A stretch of DNA of 64,000 nt from Lithospermum erythrorhizon (Eukaryota > Streptophyta > Magnoliopsida > Boraginales > Boraginaceae), in NCBI GenBank assembly GCA_019722365.1, contig JADFUC010000517.1, positions 186,001 to 250,000 of the forward strand, written 5' to 3'. Below, one piece after another: positions 11,721 through 25,306 of this stretch. Position numbers and translations under genes: made by a program. The notes under the pieces were generated by a model. The model did not search any database and had not been told where the DNA came from. It worked only from the letters and a program-made list of their open reading frames with translations. Numbering within the stretch: position 1 is the first letter of the stretch; each line of letters opens with the position of its first letter.

Positions 11721-13560
11721 TGATATCAGAATAACCCGACTAGAGTCACATACTACCGCGACTCCCCAAGAACATGCAAGACGTTACCTGAATTTCAACT
11801 TGTAATGTACATGCTATACATAATACTAACACCAAAATAACAAAACAAAGCATCTAGCCTCATAATCAAAACATCCCTACACCATACATACTAAATATAC
11901 TCAAAATATCTCAAAAAATATAATACCCAAAAGCTGAGGCAACATGCTCTCAATTACAATTCCAAATCACTAAAGTATAACTTAGAATACACAATTGTTT
12001 GTAAAAAGCTTATAAGTTTCAAAAAACAACCCAACTCCAATAAATCAAAATAAATAACGGTCAACTCGACTAAACATCACTAGAAACTCAAACCATCCAA
12101 CAACCAAAATTCCCTCAATCCAAGTTTATGTGTTTCGAAATAAGTGCGAGTTATCCATTTTCAACTCAAGAACTCAAGAACTAACATAACTGCCTGAATG
12201 GGTCAAACAATGCGACATTACATATACAATACTTTCAAAACTATTTATATTATATATGAAATTAAACATCAAGTACTGTAATAAAATCATTCGAAAATTT
12301 TTATGTTCAAAATGTTTCACAAGCCCACAAAATAGTTAATTACTCAAAAAACATATATTTAAACTACACTTAAATTCTAGAGAAACCTAAAACTATTTCA
12401 TTTATTCAAACATAACCTGGGCCTATCTCGAGAACATCATTTAAGCACATGTATAGCCTCGAGGACAATCTGTAGGTAGGTTTTGCTCCCTTACCTAAAG
12501 GTAACTAGCACACCCTCCCTAGAATAAGGCTAACGAGTCACACTTTCCCCCGGTGATCTCTGATCGCTCCAGAAGTCTGAACAACACCTCTTTGTTATCC
12601 TCGATATCCCATGAGAAATGTCCAAATATCAAGGCCAAATCACATTTAAATAATCTCAAAACATAATTGCAAATATTATCGATCCATGTGCCCATATCAA
12701 GAGTATATATAAAACACCTAAAGCATCAAAGCCCATGTGCCCATATCACACACATAATTCAATATATTACCTTAAAGTGCCCATTTCATAAGTCATTTTC
12801 ATGCTTGACCAATTTAGAAAACATACATAATAGTATTAGTTAAAAGAAGATTTCATAACTTAAAGTATATTTTTCAAAAGTATTATTTCTTACCAAAAAT
12901 AGTTTGACCATAATTTTAGAAATATATATTTTTAGGTATCAAAATAACTAGACAGGTACAACCACTCACCTCAAGTAGCGAAATTCACTAGTCCGAATCT
13001 CCTAATTGAGTCTCTCAAGATGTAAAGAGAATAATAATAATATTCGTAAGTATTCGATTTCATACGAAGCCTGCGTAATACCTTTAAGCTCTTCATAGGC
13101 CTTAACCACAATAGTTTTCTTTACCCCAAACATCCAACATCTTATGGTTTTCGGCAGGGGTTGGGGGTTGTTTTGGTTTTTGGGGTTTATGGTTTTCGGC
13201 AGGGGTTGGGAAAATGGGTTCACGAGGGGAATGGGAAAATTGGGTAGATATAGGTTTAATTGTAATTTTACCCTCAACCTTTCACAAACTGTATTTTTAC
13301 ACCCGAACTGTTTATTTTATATTCTTAAGGCCCTAATTTCTTTTCCATTATAATAACTAGCCCCAATAATTATATAATCTCAACTAAAATTCATGTCAAG
13401 GCTTAAGATTTTCGAAATCTATTTAAGTAATTACTACAAATATACCTGATATTACATGCAAGTAGAAAAATACTCACACCTCGAATAACACCTTATAAGA
13501 TCATTGGGTCGAAAGAACATTATTCACCAGACAAGACGACGCTATTACGAGATAACAAAT
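11720..13560. repeat. Possible solo-LTR-like repeat (Ty3/Gypsy-like composition)
   Basis: This stretch differs from its flanks: it is CA-rich on the plus strand, nearly free of long plus-strand open frames, and has a GC-richer core around 12420-12620. Long, non-coding, strand-biased blocks of this kind are typical of Gypsy LTRs in minus orientation. No terminal repeat partner, primer-binding site or target duplication was found, so this is a composition-based suggestion only. It contains a direct repeat at 13143-13210. Confidence 0.25.
13143..13210. repeat. Direct repeat, 22-bp unit, two copies
   Basis: The word ATGGTTTTCGGCAGGGGTTG occurs at 13144 and again at 13189. A G/T-rich spacer (ttttggtttttgggg-like) lies between them, giving a 45-base period. 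This strand asymmetry is unusual in the window. Confidence 0.7.
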
Positions 13561-13743
13561 ATCCACCGCTATATTAATATAACGATGCTAAGAATGACAT
13601 TTGTCCCAGAGTGTCCTCACTGTATCCTTATTCCTGAACCATTGCATAACACTTGCTCTTGTTAATTATCCACAAATGAGTGGTATGACCTATTTGATTG
13701 TATTATATTGCACCGAGAAAGCATGCCACTATGTTAATTACTA

Positions 13744-13990
13744 CTTCCTCCAATTCATTAATACATTTTCTCATTTAAGTTAAATTTAATCTTCACTATC
13801 TTTAATTATATTATTAAAAAAATTAAAAAATGAATATTGTGAAAGTAATGATATAAATTTTACATTTTTTAGAATAATAAATGATTAATAATTAATGGTT
13901 AAAATTTAATTTTAAAAAAATCAAACGATAATTAAAATAAATTGGATTAAATATATAATAATGTGCCAGCGACAGATATTATATATGGAG
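13744..13990. mobile_element. Stowaway-like MITE
   Basis: A 247-base AT-rich segment flanked by TA dinucleotides. The left end begins CTTCCTCCAATTCATT. The right end finishes ATATGGAG|TA, partly complementary to the left. Confidence 0.45.
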
Positions 13991-16900
13991 TAATATAGTT
14001 TTTTTAATTGGTTGTGTCGAGCATATCTCATATATTGGGTCAAGACAACCAGAGTATAAAGTAAATATTCCCTTCAATTTAAAATAATCGGGACCTTCGA
14101 TTTTTTTTGAACTGAATCTTTACCATCAATTATTAATTATTCATTATTTTAAAATATATAAAATTTATATAATTGGGATTCGCTCTTTTTAAAATATTTC
14201 AATATTAATTTTTTAATTTTTTTTAATAATATAATTAAAGAGTAATCAAATCAAGATTTACATCATTACGCGAAAGTTCATTATTTAAATTAACAGAACA
14301 GTTATTGATGCCTACATCTGCATAATTCCATACAACTATTAACTTTCTTCTAATTATTCATACAAACAAAACTAAATGAAAAGTTCAATATATAATTCAT
14401 AATTGACACTTGAATCTTTGTATATAATTCAACCCAGCACACCCAAAAGAAGATAGAAGACATTTCATATACCAAAATATTACATACTAAAATCAATCGA
14501 TATTGTTAAGTAGCTTAATATATAAAATAATAAACTATTTCCATATTTTTCAATATGACACTGCATTTAAAAAACTGCTTAACTTACAGAATTAACATCA
14601 ACAATTTCTTCAAGTTATTTGTAATTTATATATTTCCATATTTGAGAATTTACCACCCATATAAAAATTTTATTTTTAATATTCTTTTCACCGCAAATGA
14701 CTGAAATATAGCTTCAAAACACAAACTTACAAAGCCAATAGCAACACTAACACATTACATCGATTATTCATCTTTTTATTTATGAAAATATACTTAAATT
14801 ATTAATTTAAAGTGGGGTGCTTGGCAAATAGCTTGCATAGCATTTAATTACAAGTCTGTGAGGAACAGTCCAACCAGATTTGGTACATTTCGTATTCCAT
14901 ATTCAGAGGTCCATGTTATCTGCAAATTTGACCGTTCCATTCAAACCACTCTATTGGTTTAACTTATTGTTATTGGTGGTCCACGAAGAATGGTACACGA
15001 ATTTGATCAACCTGGAAAGGTTTCATGAAAAGGACATTACAATACTTCCTTCAATTCAAATCTTACATTTTTTTTTTATAGAAAAAGCTTTAGTTATTAA
15101 TCATTTTATAGTGGAGTACGAGGAATTGATATTATAGGATTTTGTTTTAAAATATTTTTATCATTTTAAATTAAAAGTTATTCATAATCAATGTTTTGTT
15201 CAGAAAAATGAAATTTCAATTTATTTGAATTTGGAGATAGTATTAAACTAAATTTCGACATATGCTTCAATACATAAAAGTCAACAAATTTTATAAACTA
15301 ATGCCGAGACATCTTCTTACGATGATTGCAAATTTGCTCATGGATCATGCTAAAGAGGTGCAAACGAATAAAATAACCTAAAATGAATAGGAAAGGTATA
15401 GTTTTATTATTATGATTGGCTATTATAGAATAATGGTAATAGGACAATTAAAAGTAATCATCAACTGCTTTTAATTGAATTTTTCATATATCGAGATAAA
15501 TTTTCGATCTTCAATGTTTCCTTTAATCGTATTATTAAAAAATTAAAATCAGTATTATATAATTTTTTTAATTAATATATAAATTTTATATTTTGACAAT
15601 TAATAATTAATCGTTAAAATTCAATTTAAAATATTAAACGATAATATTTCATGATTTATGGTTACTATGTTTTGAGAGACATGATAGGCCCACATATTCT
15701 TGTGAATAAACAAATAAAGTTTGATTCTAGAAAGAGTGCTGAGAACAATAAATGACAATTCACTTTTCATATACTCCGTATGTATGATGAGAACAATAAA
15801 TGAAATTCACAATATATGGCAGTTCACTTAAATGTATTTTTGTAAGATTGTTAATATTTTTAATCAGGAAAAAAAAGAAATGTGAGCACTGAGAAATGAC
15901 ATAACATGTAAATATGAAATTTTATTTATGTAGAATAAATATATATTGTTGAGTGTCAAATACGGAGTAATAATTTTTATATAATACAAATGTGCTCATT
16001 TTAAGTACGAATGAAGTAGAAAAACATAGTTACCTAAATGGAGTAACTAAATATTTAAGTGTTTTGGTTTGGTGTACTCTTATTTATTATCTGAAACCAT
16101 ATGTAGACGGATTCACAATAAATTTTCTAATTATGGGCTTGACAAATAATGAAAGACAATTTTGTACAATTAAAATTTATCTAATATTTTCAATACTTTT
16201 GAATAATTAAAATGACAAATACAAAAATTATGAAACAATAATATCACTTGTTTAAAAAACGATAATTTTAATTTGCATCATCTTCGCTACACATAGACAG
16301 CGCTGAAATCAATTTAATCATCTTAAAACAATAATTCATCTTTTCAACTAACTCCTTTTCACTTTAATTTATTTTTCATGTAAAATTTTATCTTTCACCA
16401 AATGTTTTAATCAATAAAACAAAGTTTATGTAATATATAGAAGTATCTAATATTTTATGAGCAGATACCATCGATCATCTATGAGGAAAATATACAGCAA
16501 TTTGTGTGATACTTTTTGTTTATCTTTGTTAACTTATAATATAAGTATTGTTTGTTTTTAAATGTTAATTTATAAACAAAAATAATATATATATCATAAT
16601 ATTAATAAAATATAATAGAAAATGTCACATAAATTATAACAAATCATACAAAATCTTCCTTACCACTACAATAATTAATAGTCACAATTGGCAACCACAA
16701 ACAAAGTTTTAAAACATTGAATGTACCACAATTAGAGAAACATCTACCCACACCTAATCTTAATGGCCTATAACACCTGCCCAGCCAGCTATTAGTCAAT
16801 AACTAACCCCCATTAATTATTGTTACATTTGCACTTAAAGAACTACTTTCCCATTTAATTAATTAATCATATACGGAGTATCTATATACTCTATCCATCT

Positions 16901-17413
16901 GGTTTTTTATTTGTCATCTAGCCTAAATTAATTTTTTATTTCAAAATCTTTATTATTTTATCATAAAATATTATAATTCTATATTTCTAATGTAGCCTTA
17001 GACTATATTTTATTAGCTTAAATTATCTAACAAACTGTACCTACATAATATTAAAATAACTAAGATTTTTACATTTTTATAAATTTTTGATTATTTTTTA
17101 TTAAATTTTAAATACAAATAAAACATAAATACAAAAACTAAGTACAGAGCCTAATACAATAATATTTAATTCATCTCTTTCCCAAAATAAAAGTCGTATT
17201 AACATTAAACTTTAAACTAAAACCCCTTCTTTTCTGGTCAAACAATCTTTTTCAATCCCCTATCTTCAGCACTACATTTTTACATTCTCAACATATTTTC
17301 ACACAAATTTCCTTAAAAAAACATCAAAAATCGAACATACCAACCTAGTCAATGTCTTCTTCAACAACCTCAAATTCATCAAATTAACCTAAAAAGTTTG
17401 AATTTTTTCCAAA
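13991..17413. other. Intergenic, repeat-rich, upstream of the BIR2-like gene
   Basis: No gene was supported. It contains the Stowaway-like MITE at 15045-15240 and related AT-rich fragments around 14060-14290 and 15490-15650. The last few hundred bases (17200-17413) are C/T-rich and CA-rich, and probably include the promoter and 5' leader of the receptor gene. Confidence 0.5.
15045..15240. mobile_element. Stowaway-like MITE
   Basis: 196 bases flanked by TA on both sides. The left end is CTTCCTTCAATTCAAAT. The right end, reverse complemented, is CTATCTCCAAATTCAAAT. Confidence 0.6.
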
Positions 17414-19178
17414 ATGAAAATCAAGAATCTGATTCTTGCGTTGACTTTTATTTTTTGTTGTTGTGTAGAAGCAGAAGATGATGTGAAATGCTTAGAGGGA
17501 GTAAAGGGTTCGTTAAAGGATCCAAACGGGAGACTTTCTTTATGGGATTTTTCAAATTCAACAGTTGGGTTTATTTGTGATTTTTCTGGGGTTTCTTGTT
17601 GGAATAATAGGGAAAATCGGTTGATTTCAGTTGAGCTACGTGATATGGGTCTTGCTGGTAATATTCCTGATGCTTTACAGCTTTGTGAGAGTTTGCAAAA
17701 ACTTGATCTTTCTGGTAATAGTCTTAGTGGTGAAATTCCTAAAGGGATTTGTGATTGGTTGCCTTATTTAGTAACCCTTGATTTGTCGAAAAATGCGTTG
17801 ACTGGGTCTATACCTGCAGATCTTGTTAATTGTTCGTATTTGAATAACTTGATTTTGGATGATAATAAGCTTTCAGGAAGTATTCCCTATGAAGTAGCTA
17901 GTTTGGGGAGGTTGAAAAGGTTTACTGTTTCGAATAATGATTTGTCGGGGAGGGTACCGGAGTTTCAGTTTAGTTTAAAATTGATTTTGGGGAAGATTGT
18001 GGAGGGGATTTGGGGAAATGTGGGGGGTTGAGTAAGAGGAATTTGGCTATAATTATTGCGGCTGGGGTGTTTGGGGCTGCTGCGTCGATGTTGTTGGGGT
18101 TTGGGTTGTGGTGGTGGTGTTTTACCAAGTCGGGTAGAAGGAGGAAGGGGTATGGGATTGGGAGGACGGATAGTGATAGTTGGGCGGAGAGGTTGAGGCA
18201 GCCATCAAGTCTAGCTTCATCGTGAAAGTTAAGCTAGTGGATTTGTTGGCTGCCACCAATGGGTTTAGTGCTGATAATATTATCAATACGACAAGAACTG
18301 GGACTACCTATAAGGCTGTTTTACGTGATGGGTCTGTTCTGGCAATCAAGAGGCTTGGTGCTTGTCATATGAATGAGAAACAGTTTAGGATGGAGATTAA
18401 TAGGTTGGGCCAGCTAAGGCATCCGAATCTAGTTCCACTTTTGGGTTTCTGCATTGTGGAAGATGAGAAGCTTTTGGTGTATAAGTATTTTTCGAATGGG
18501 ACATTATCTTCTTGGTTACATGGGAGTCCAACTGGATTGGATTTGGATTGGATGACAAGATTTAGGATTGCTCTCGGTGCTGCTAGAGGTCTTGCTTGGC
18601 TTCATCATGGTTGCCACCGTCCTATCTTGCATCAGAACATCTGTTCTAATGTCTTATTTCTTGATGAGGATTTTGATTCCCGGATAATGGACTTTGGGCT
18701 TGCCAGGTTGATGAACTCATCAGGGTCCAACGAGGGTAGCTTTGTCAATGGAGAATTGGGTGAGTTTGGCTATGTTGCACCCGAGTATTCAAGCACAATG
18801 GTAACTTCACTGAAAGGTGATGCATATAGCTTTGGTGTTGTGCTTATGGAATTAGCCACTGGACAGAAACCTCTTGAAATCACCACCGCTGATGAAGGTT
18901 TTAAGGGTAATTTGGTGGAGTGGGTAAGCATCCATTCTAGGTCTGGTCGAATTAAAGATACCATTGATGGAAGTTTACTCGGGAAAGGTCACGATGAACA
19001 AATAATGCAATTTCTGAAGATCGCTTGCAACTGTGTGATTTCTCAGCCCAAGGATAGGTGGTCAATGTATCAAGTTTATGAAGCTCTTAAAAGTATGTCT
19101 CTGGAGCAGGGCTTCTCAGAGCAGTATGATGAATTTCCATTACTTTTTAACAAACCGGATCAAAATTCTGCTACTTAA
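17414..19178 (+). CDS. BIR2: BIR2-like LRR receptor pseudokinase, frame broken twice
   Basis: BIR2-type proteins are plasma-membrane LRR receptor pseudokinases that hold the co-receptor BAK1 and restrain immune signalling. The first frame (17414-18031) has a signal peptide (LILALTFIFCCC), a Cys-pair cap (FICDFSGVSCWNN) and LRRs (LQKLDLSGNSLSGEIPKGI). The second (18010-18225) encodes the membrane span (LAIIIAAGVFGAAASMLLG) and a basic stop-transfer stretch. The third (18180-19178) is an almost complete kinase-like domain ending in NSAT. Kinase defects fit BIR2: the Gly loop is replaced (TRTGTTYKAV) and HRD is HQN, although AIK and DFG remain. Total span of about 588 codons is close to the roughly 600 residues of BIR2. 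Two frame changes, each equal to a net loss of one base modulo three, lie near 17970-17985 and 18195-18225. Around the second, the usual juxtamembrane segment is also about 19-20 bases short. No other lesion is seen. Recent pseudogene or assembly indels are both possible. Confidence 0.88.
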
Positions 19179-22100
19179 CCATGATTGCATGAAAAAAGTC
19201 CCTTAAATTAATGAACTGGTAAACTTCCACGCGCACTTCCTTCTAGACGCGGTTATATCTATTGTGATAAGCCTCCTGTGGATACCTTCCTTATTTGTCA
19301 AATATACATGTATAATATGGATGTGCATCATTCTCGGTTTAATAGTTATTCGTGATTCTAGTTATGCGCATTTGCTTGTGGTCTTCTGTCAAAATTATGA
19401 AATATGAATGGTTCGTGTAACAATAGTCGGAGAAGATTTGAATTCAAGTCTTTGTTTGTTACTCATTAACTGTTGCAACATTGTTTTGGTGTGATCTTAA
19501 TTCTTTTCCCTCAGTACAATTATAAATATTGTTCAATGCATGCACTTTAATGAATAACAATAAGTTCTTATCAGTTTTCATCTTTCAATATAAAAAAAAG
19601 AAGTTTCTTATCAGGAACTCATTGTCATTGTTCAAGCTCTATACACCTTGCTCATTTATGATATTGAATGCCTCAAGTTATCCCATATTCAACATTTTAA
19701 TTAATACTGTACAATTTATGACCTCATTTGAAACTGGAATGACCAACTCATCTTCAAATAGTCATCAAACTTTAAGCTTTTTTGTTGTGTATGTTGTTCC
19801 AAAAGATTTTTAGTATCACTGAGTATCTTGTTCCTAATGAAGAGTTTGCCTACTACTCGTTATTGTTAAATACGAATTAAATAACAATTATGCTTACAAA
19901 ATATCCATCATTTTATTGTGAAAAATAAGGCAATAGACTTTTTATATTGCTGGAGCATTCTCAGATCAGTCTATTACTGTCATCAATAGTGTTTTATTTG
20001 ACATTTCTACATCGTCGAAATTTTGACTATTAATTATACATCATTTTATTTTAATAAATCTAAAATATATTAGATTCATTTTGAAAAATAGTTTCATAAT
20101 ATTATTATTTTCTTATAATTTTTTAACCTATAGTTTAACAATTATCGATAACAAAGTATACATCGACATGCGAAAAACGCCAACAAAAAACGGCTTAATA
20201 TTGTTCAAAATTTTGTCACATATATAGTTTGTTAAGTATCTAATGGATTGTATGGATATTTTGAAATGATATAGATAAAATCATTTTAAAAAAAGGAATG
20301 AATATTTATTTTAAAAATACAGTTAACAATTATGTGATCAGTCACTAAATTAAAGGTTGTGCTCAATAGAGAATAGATCTATATTTCTCGACCCACCATC
20401 ATAACAAAATTCACGGCGAATCAACCTTATAAAAGGACACTTTCCATTTTCAATATTCTCATATTGCGATTTACTTTAAAATTCAATTTTCTTTAACTTC
20501 TTTCATTCAATTGTCAAAAATGAGAAAACAGAATTCTTAGCTAGTATTTTCTTCTATGATGATAATTCTTATTGCCATGTTGTTCTTTCTTCACGAAAAT
20601 CATTTGTATTTATTAATCGATAATTCGGTGTCGCCCCGATAAATAAAGATGCTTATCGAAATTATTAGACGTTTTTTATCATGTTCTCTATATATAGTGA
20701 TAAAATTTGAACAAGAAAAATATAGAATCTAATCGTACCCAAACTATTTGTATTCAAGTAAAAAATTCAGTGTAGTTGCATGATATTGTTCTTAGTGACA
20801 TATCATACTAAACACTTACCCCAAGTGAATTCGCGAATCAACCTATTTTGATGACATTAAAATTTTACAATGTATATATCGAATTGGGTAAAATTGATTT
20901 CAACTTATTAATTATCATCAAGTATGGTGTTCATTACTGTCTATTTCTTTATTTATTTTTAAAGAAAACATTTCTCGTAAATAAAAAGTATGACTATTGA
21001 AAATACGATACTTAAAATCCAGTGAGCTGGACTTGGACTGGCCAAATACAAATGTTATCGGTTCCGTTCAAACCGAAAAGCCAATCGAACCGAACCGAAT
21101 TTGTATCGATTTGGTTGGAAAAAATATGAGACCGAACCAAAATGGTAATAAAAAAAAATCAAACCGACAAAACTTAAAACGGTTTTGATTTTAGCATAAA
21201 CGGACCGAACCGAGTATATATATATTTTGTTTAAAATATTTATATTTGTGATATTTTTAGTTTATAATTATTTTAGTCGACATCACTTAGTACTCTATTT
21301 TACTCAAATCACGACGCTTTTAACGCTGGTAAGATTTGTTAGTCATCAACCTATTATGTATTTGTTGCTAACTGCTTCAGGAGTTATATCTATTATTACG
21401 CATGTTTGAAACAACTGCTAGTAATCACTTAGTAAGCAACTGCCGACGCATCATTTGCTTATACTGCCTTATTCTAAGGTAGATGTTTTTGGCCAAATTT
21501 ATTTGTATTCCATTTTAATTTGAAATCACAAACTTCTTATAATAAAGGATTAAGTTTGTATTTTTAATGCCTTTTTACATTTTCATTAGTCTTTACATTT
21601 TCAATGTAACTTTTTATAATCCCAATATAGCTTTTTACTATTCTTTAATAAAGCACTTTTGATCTAAATCACAAACTTCTTATAATAGTTGATTGTGTGC
21701 ACTTTGGATTTAACAAAGTTTGGTTCTCTTGACCGGTGTGTGGTTGACTTCTAAATATTGTCACCACATCAATTATTTGCTCATCTTTTGGCTTTGTTGT
21801 CTATAGTATGGTTGATTCATCTTCTTCATCATCATACTTGATCTTCTTTGAACCCATGCATATTGCATCATTGTATCTTTATTTTACGGGCCTGCATTTC
21901 ATTTCTGACAAGATATTACATCAAGCTCTCAGAAACACCTTTCTTATATGTCTATGGAATAAAACACTTGGAGCACACATGCTAGGGGATAAGAATCAAT
22001 GTTTATCATTAAACAAGATTTACTTGACTCATAACAACAAGATTATCATTCAAATAAATATCGCTCTGAATTTATAAAAACTGCTCTAGCTATATCACTA

Positions 22101-22400
22101 GCCTAAAAATTAACATGAATATATTAAATTTTATTTTTGACTTCTTTTCATTTTGTATCCTAAACTATCAAAATATTTTTAAATTTCCTCTATTTTCATA
22201 TTTTTAAATTATCCTCTTTTTCTTTTATAATTTTAAATTGCCTCATGTACCCCTGGCCGTGAGACGGCATCGGAAGTTCAGTGAGGAAAATATTTCAATG
22301 CTTATGTAGTATGCATCCTTTCATACAATATTTTTTTACCAATGTGGTGCCTGTTTAAGGCCGGAAGTGAATTTTTCAGAGACGGCCTCAGGTACGGTCG
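19179..22400. other. Intergenic, downstream of the BIR2-like gene
   Basis: No gene was supported. It holds AT-rich MITE-like debris (about 20030-20170), an ACCGAACCGAA-rich stretch at 21060-21215, and a direct repeat of AAATCACAAACTTCTTATAA at 21523 and 21666. Two plus-strand open frames (19529-19813 and 21808-22077) have no recognisable domain. Confidence 0.45.
21056..21215. repeat. Degenerate ACCGAA-type repeat
   Basis: Repeated CCGAACCGAA / ACCGAACCAAA words in both orientations (TCGGTTCCG at 21058, ACCGAACCGAA at 21099, GACCGAACCGAG at 21202) within otherwise AT-rich DNA. Such A/C/G-rich words are common in plant transposon debris. The class was not determined. Confidence 0.45.
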
Positions 22401-22424
22401 ACTTCTAGATGTCCATCCATGTCA

Positions 22425-24895
22425 CGATCTTGGGACAAAAGTTGGGCAGTGAAACTTCAGGAGGAGATCCAAGTCCCAATACACTGATTAGGCGGTTTCG
22501 AGGCTTTTAGCCCAGCTTTTCCTATTCATGGTGCCTGACTAGATTAGAACATACATACCTATATAATTTGAGTACTAAATGATGAATCATAGAGAAGTCA
22601 ATCTCGAGAGATTAGAAGGCTAGAATTAGAGTTTTCAATTTATAAGAAAACATCTAATCGAGAGCATAAAATAGGTCTCTTGATTCATAAAAATACTCTT
22701 CAAGAAGTTATTAGCGGATCTCGTATAAGAAGCTAGATTAACTCTCATATTACAAGCAACCAAGGCAAATCTTGTGTCGTTTTATTGTTTCTCTCTTTTG
22801 TTTGTCATATCGAATTAGTGTAGATTATTCATTCCGAAGAAGATCATCATCCCTGGGTTAGGAATCGTTATTAGATTAATTTTATGCCGTAATAAGTTTA
22901 GTAACGTGCAGTTCCTAAATACCGTATCGAGAAAATGTGATAATCAAGAATTAATTCGTAGGGATTATGGCCGAGACGTAAGGAGCCGATACCGTAAGGT
23001 GTTTAAGTCAAGCCATTTGAACGACTTTCAGAAGAAGATGCAAATCAAGATTGACAAAGATTCGACATCATCGAGAACCCGGAAAGTTGACAGCATAGAG
23101 AAGTGAACAAGCTAGGACAGTAAAAAGTTCTAGGGGCTTATCCGATCAAGCTTCCCCGAGAATGTATCTCATAATGTCATGAAAAGAGACCACAAACAAT
23201 GTGGGGCAATGAAAGTGATGCTGATTTATATGTAGAAACCCACTCATTCATAATAAGGTATCTCTTATGAAAATCTCAATTTGAAGATGGTTGAAGATAC
23301 TTCAGGAATAATTACTTGAACACTATGAATCCATATTATTAAACAATTAGCAACGGTTGATTTGTTGTCATAATTTAATGAAAACTTATCTATTTTGATA
23401 TTATCACAAATAATTTGAACCCAATGAGGCTTCAAATAGTTATTCTACTGGTAAAGAACCCGCTGAATCCCCTAAGGATGTTGTTGCTCGGATTTCGGTT
23501 ATGGTACCCAATCAAGGAACAAGTGTATTTTAATTCAGTGGCCTACCGCTTGTAAGCGGACGGTAGCGCACGCAACTACGTGAAGCGCATCGCAAAGGCA
23601 GTATTCGACGCATCGTCAATGCTTCAATTTGGTGGTGCAGATCACATTGCCATCAGAGAATAGAGGGTCAATGTGGTAGCTAAGCGACGTTTTCTAATAT
23701 TCATGCGTAGCCATTGACTCTGGGTGTTAGATTCTAGCGCATCATATCATATCACGTATTGTAATATAATGATAAATTATGTCATGGACATTTTCAAAGT
23801 TCATCTGCATGGAAGGGTCTTTGATGTTTTGGTATGGGTGATGTTGATTGAGGTTGTCAAATGGTTCTATATGGAAAAATTACTTAAGGTTAGATATATG
23901 CCCAAATTGGATAGTAATCTTATTTCATAAGTCCATTGACGCCGAGGTTGGGCGGAATCAGACGACGCAGTCCAAAGCATAAAAGTGAGCACATGTTGTT
24001 GTTATGGTTGTAAAACCGGGTACTGTATAAGGTTGCAACCAAAGCCGTGCGGGCTGCAAGGATCATCTGTACAGCGGGAAAGACGCTGTAGCAGGGCCCT
24101 CAACCTCTTAATATTTTGCTAATCTAAAAGTGTTCTCGATCAAACATCGAATGTCAATTAATTGACGAAAGCGGAGGTCACAACCAAGAAAGAGAAGAGG
24201 GATTCATTGATGACCAATCAAACTTGGAGGAGTTTCAAGGCACATGTTGTTGATTTGAATGTGGAAAAAGTCCAACAGACAATGATTTTGGCGTAATGCC
24301 CCATTAGCCAGTGGTATTTACTTTCAGATGTTCTTAGTTGAAGGCTGAAGAAGACCAGCAGAAGTTGGGTTCAACTTCGATTGGGAGTTAGGATGATGAA
24401 CTCTAGGTCATTGACTAGCAGTTTAAGACTGTGGAGAGACTGAATAAGAATTTTTAGGCCCTGGTTTTCTTCGGTTTGGGTTTAAGCGCAGGTATGCTGT
24501 AGCTTATAAATAGAGGGTCTCTTGGCTAATTATAATTTGAGGTACTCAAATGTTAGAATCGTAAATAGTCTAGGGTTTGTGAGGCTTATGTTGATTTCAC
24601 GGTCTATAAGAAAACACTTCAATTGAGATATCGTAGAATAGGAATTCAGGTCTTGCAAGCCAATTCTTCCTAAAGTTGTTAGTGGATACGTAGTAGGTTG
24701 GATTAGCTCTCATATTGAGGGGATGAACCCAGGAATAAATCTTGTATGAACATTATTTTTCTTTTTCACATTTGTCATATACGAATTAATTATAGGATTA
24801 TGTATCCGGAAGAAGATCATCATCCTAGGTAAAATCTGGTTATTAGATTAATTTTTTATACCAGAATTAGTCTAATAACAGTGTAGGATTCCTAA
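22425..24895 (+). mobile_element. Collapsed Ty1/Copia retrotransposon with two degenerate LTRs
   Basis: Two long similar segments in direct orientation, about 22425-22925 and 24355-24895, share many words (TATAAGAAAACA, GAAGAAGATCATCATCC, TTATTAGATTAATTTT) and end alike (GCAGTTCCTAAATA versus AGGATTCCTAATA). They are best read as 5' and 3' LTRs. The interior is only about 1.4 kb. One piece (23724-23930) resembles the Copia gag-pol aspartic-protease region: it has LDSSASYHIT in place of the usual LDSGAS.H, and later VRYMPKLDSNLIS, matching the VRHVP.L..NLIS block. Integrase and reverse transcriptase were not found, so most of the polyprotein is deleted. Confidence 0.65.
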
Positions 24896-25306
24896 TACTT
24901 GACTTCCCTTTAATTTGAGAGATTGGAGAGTGAGAACAATAACGAGTGGATTTGTACATAATACTTTTGATCATTCAATATATAGATAGTGACGAAGTGC
25001 CACTGTAGTTCCAGATAGTTACATTGTTACAGATTAATCCCTAGAGTGGCACAAGTGGTTTAATATGATCCCCGAAAGTGACAAATGTTGTGCATTTGTC
25101 CCTATTCTTTAGGGGACCATACTACAACACCTTTTACTTTTGTGGAGCATACTTCAACACTTGTTCCACTTTCGGAGATTAATCTACAACAATGTAACTT
25201 TCTGGGACTAAAGTGCAACTTCATCCCACTATCTGAGACAAAATCGGCAATTAACTCATTCAAATATATATTTACCTTTTCGATAAATTAAGAAAACATA
25301 GATATA

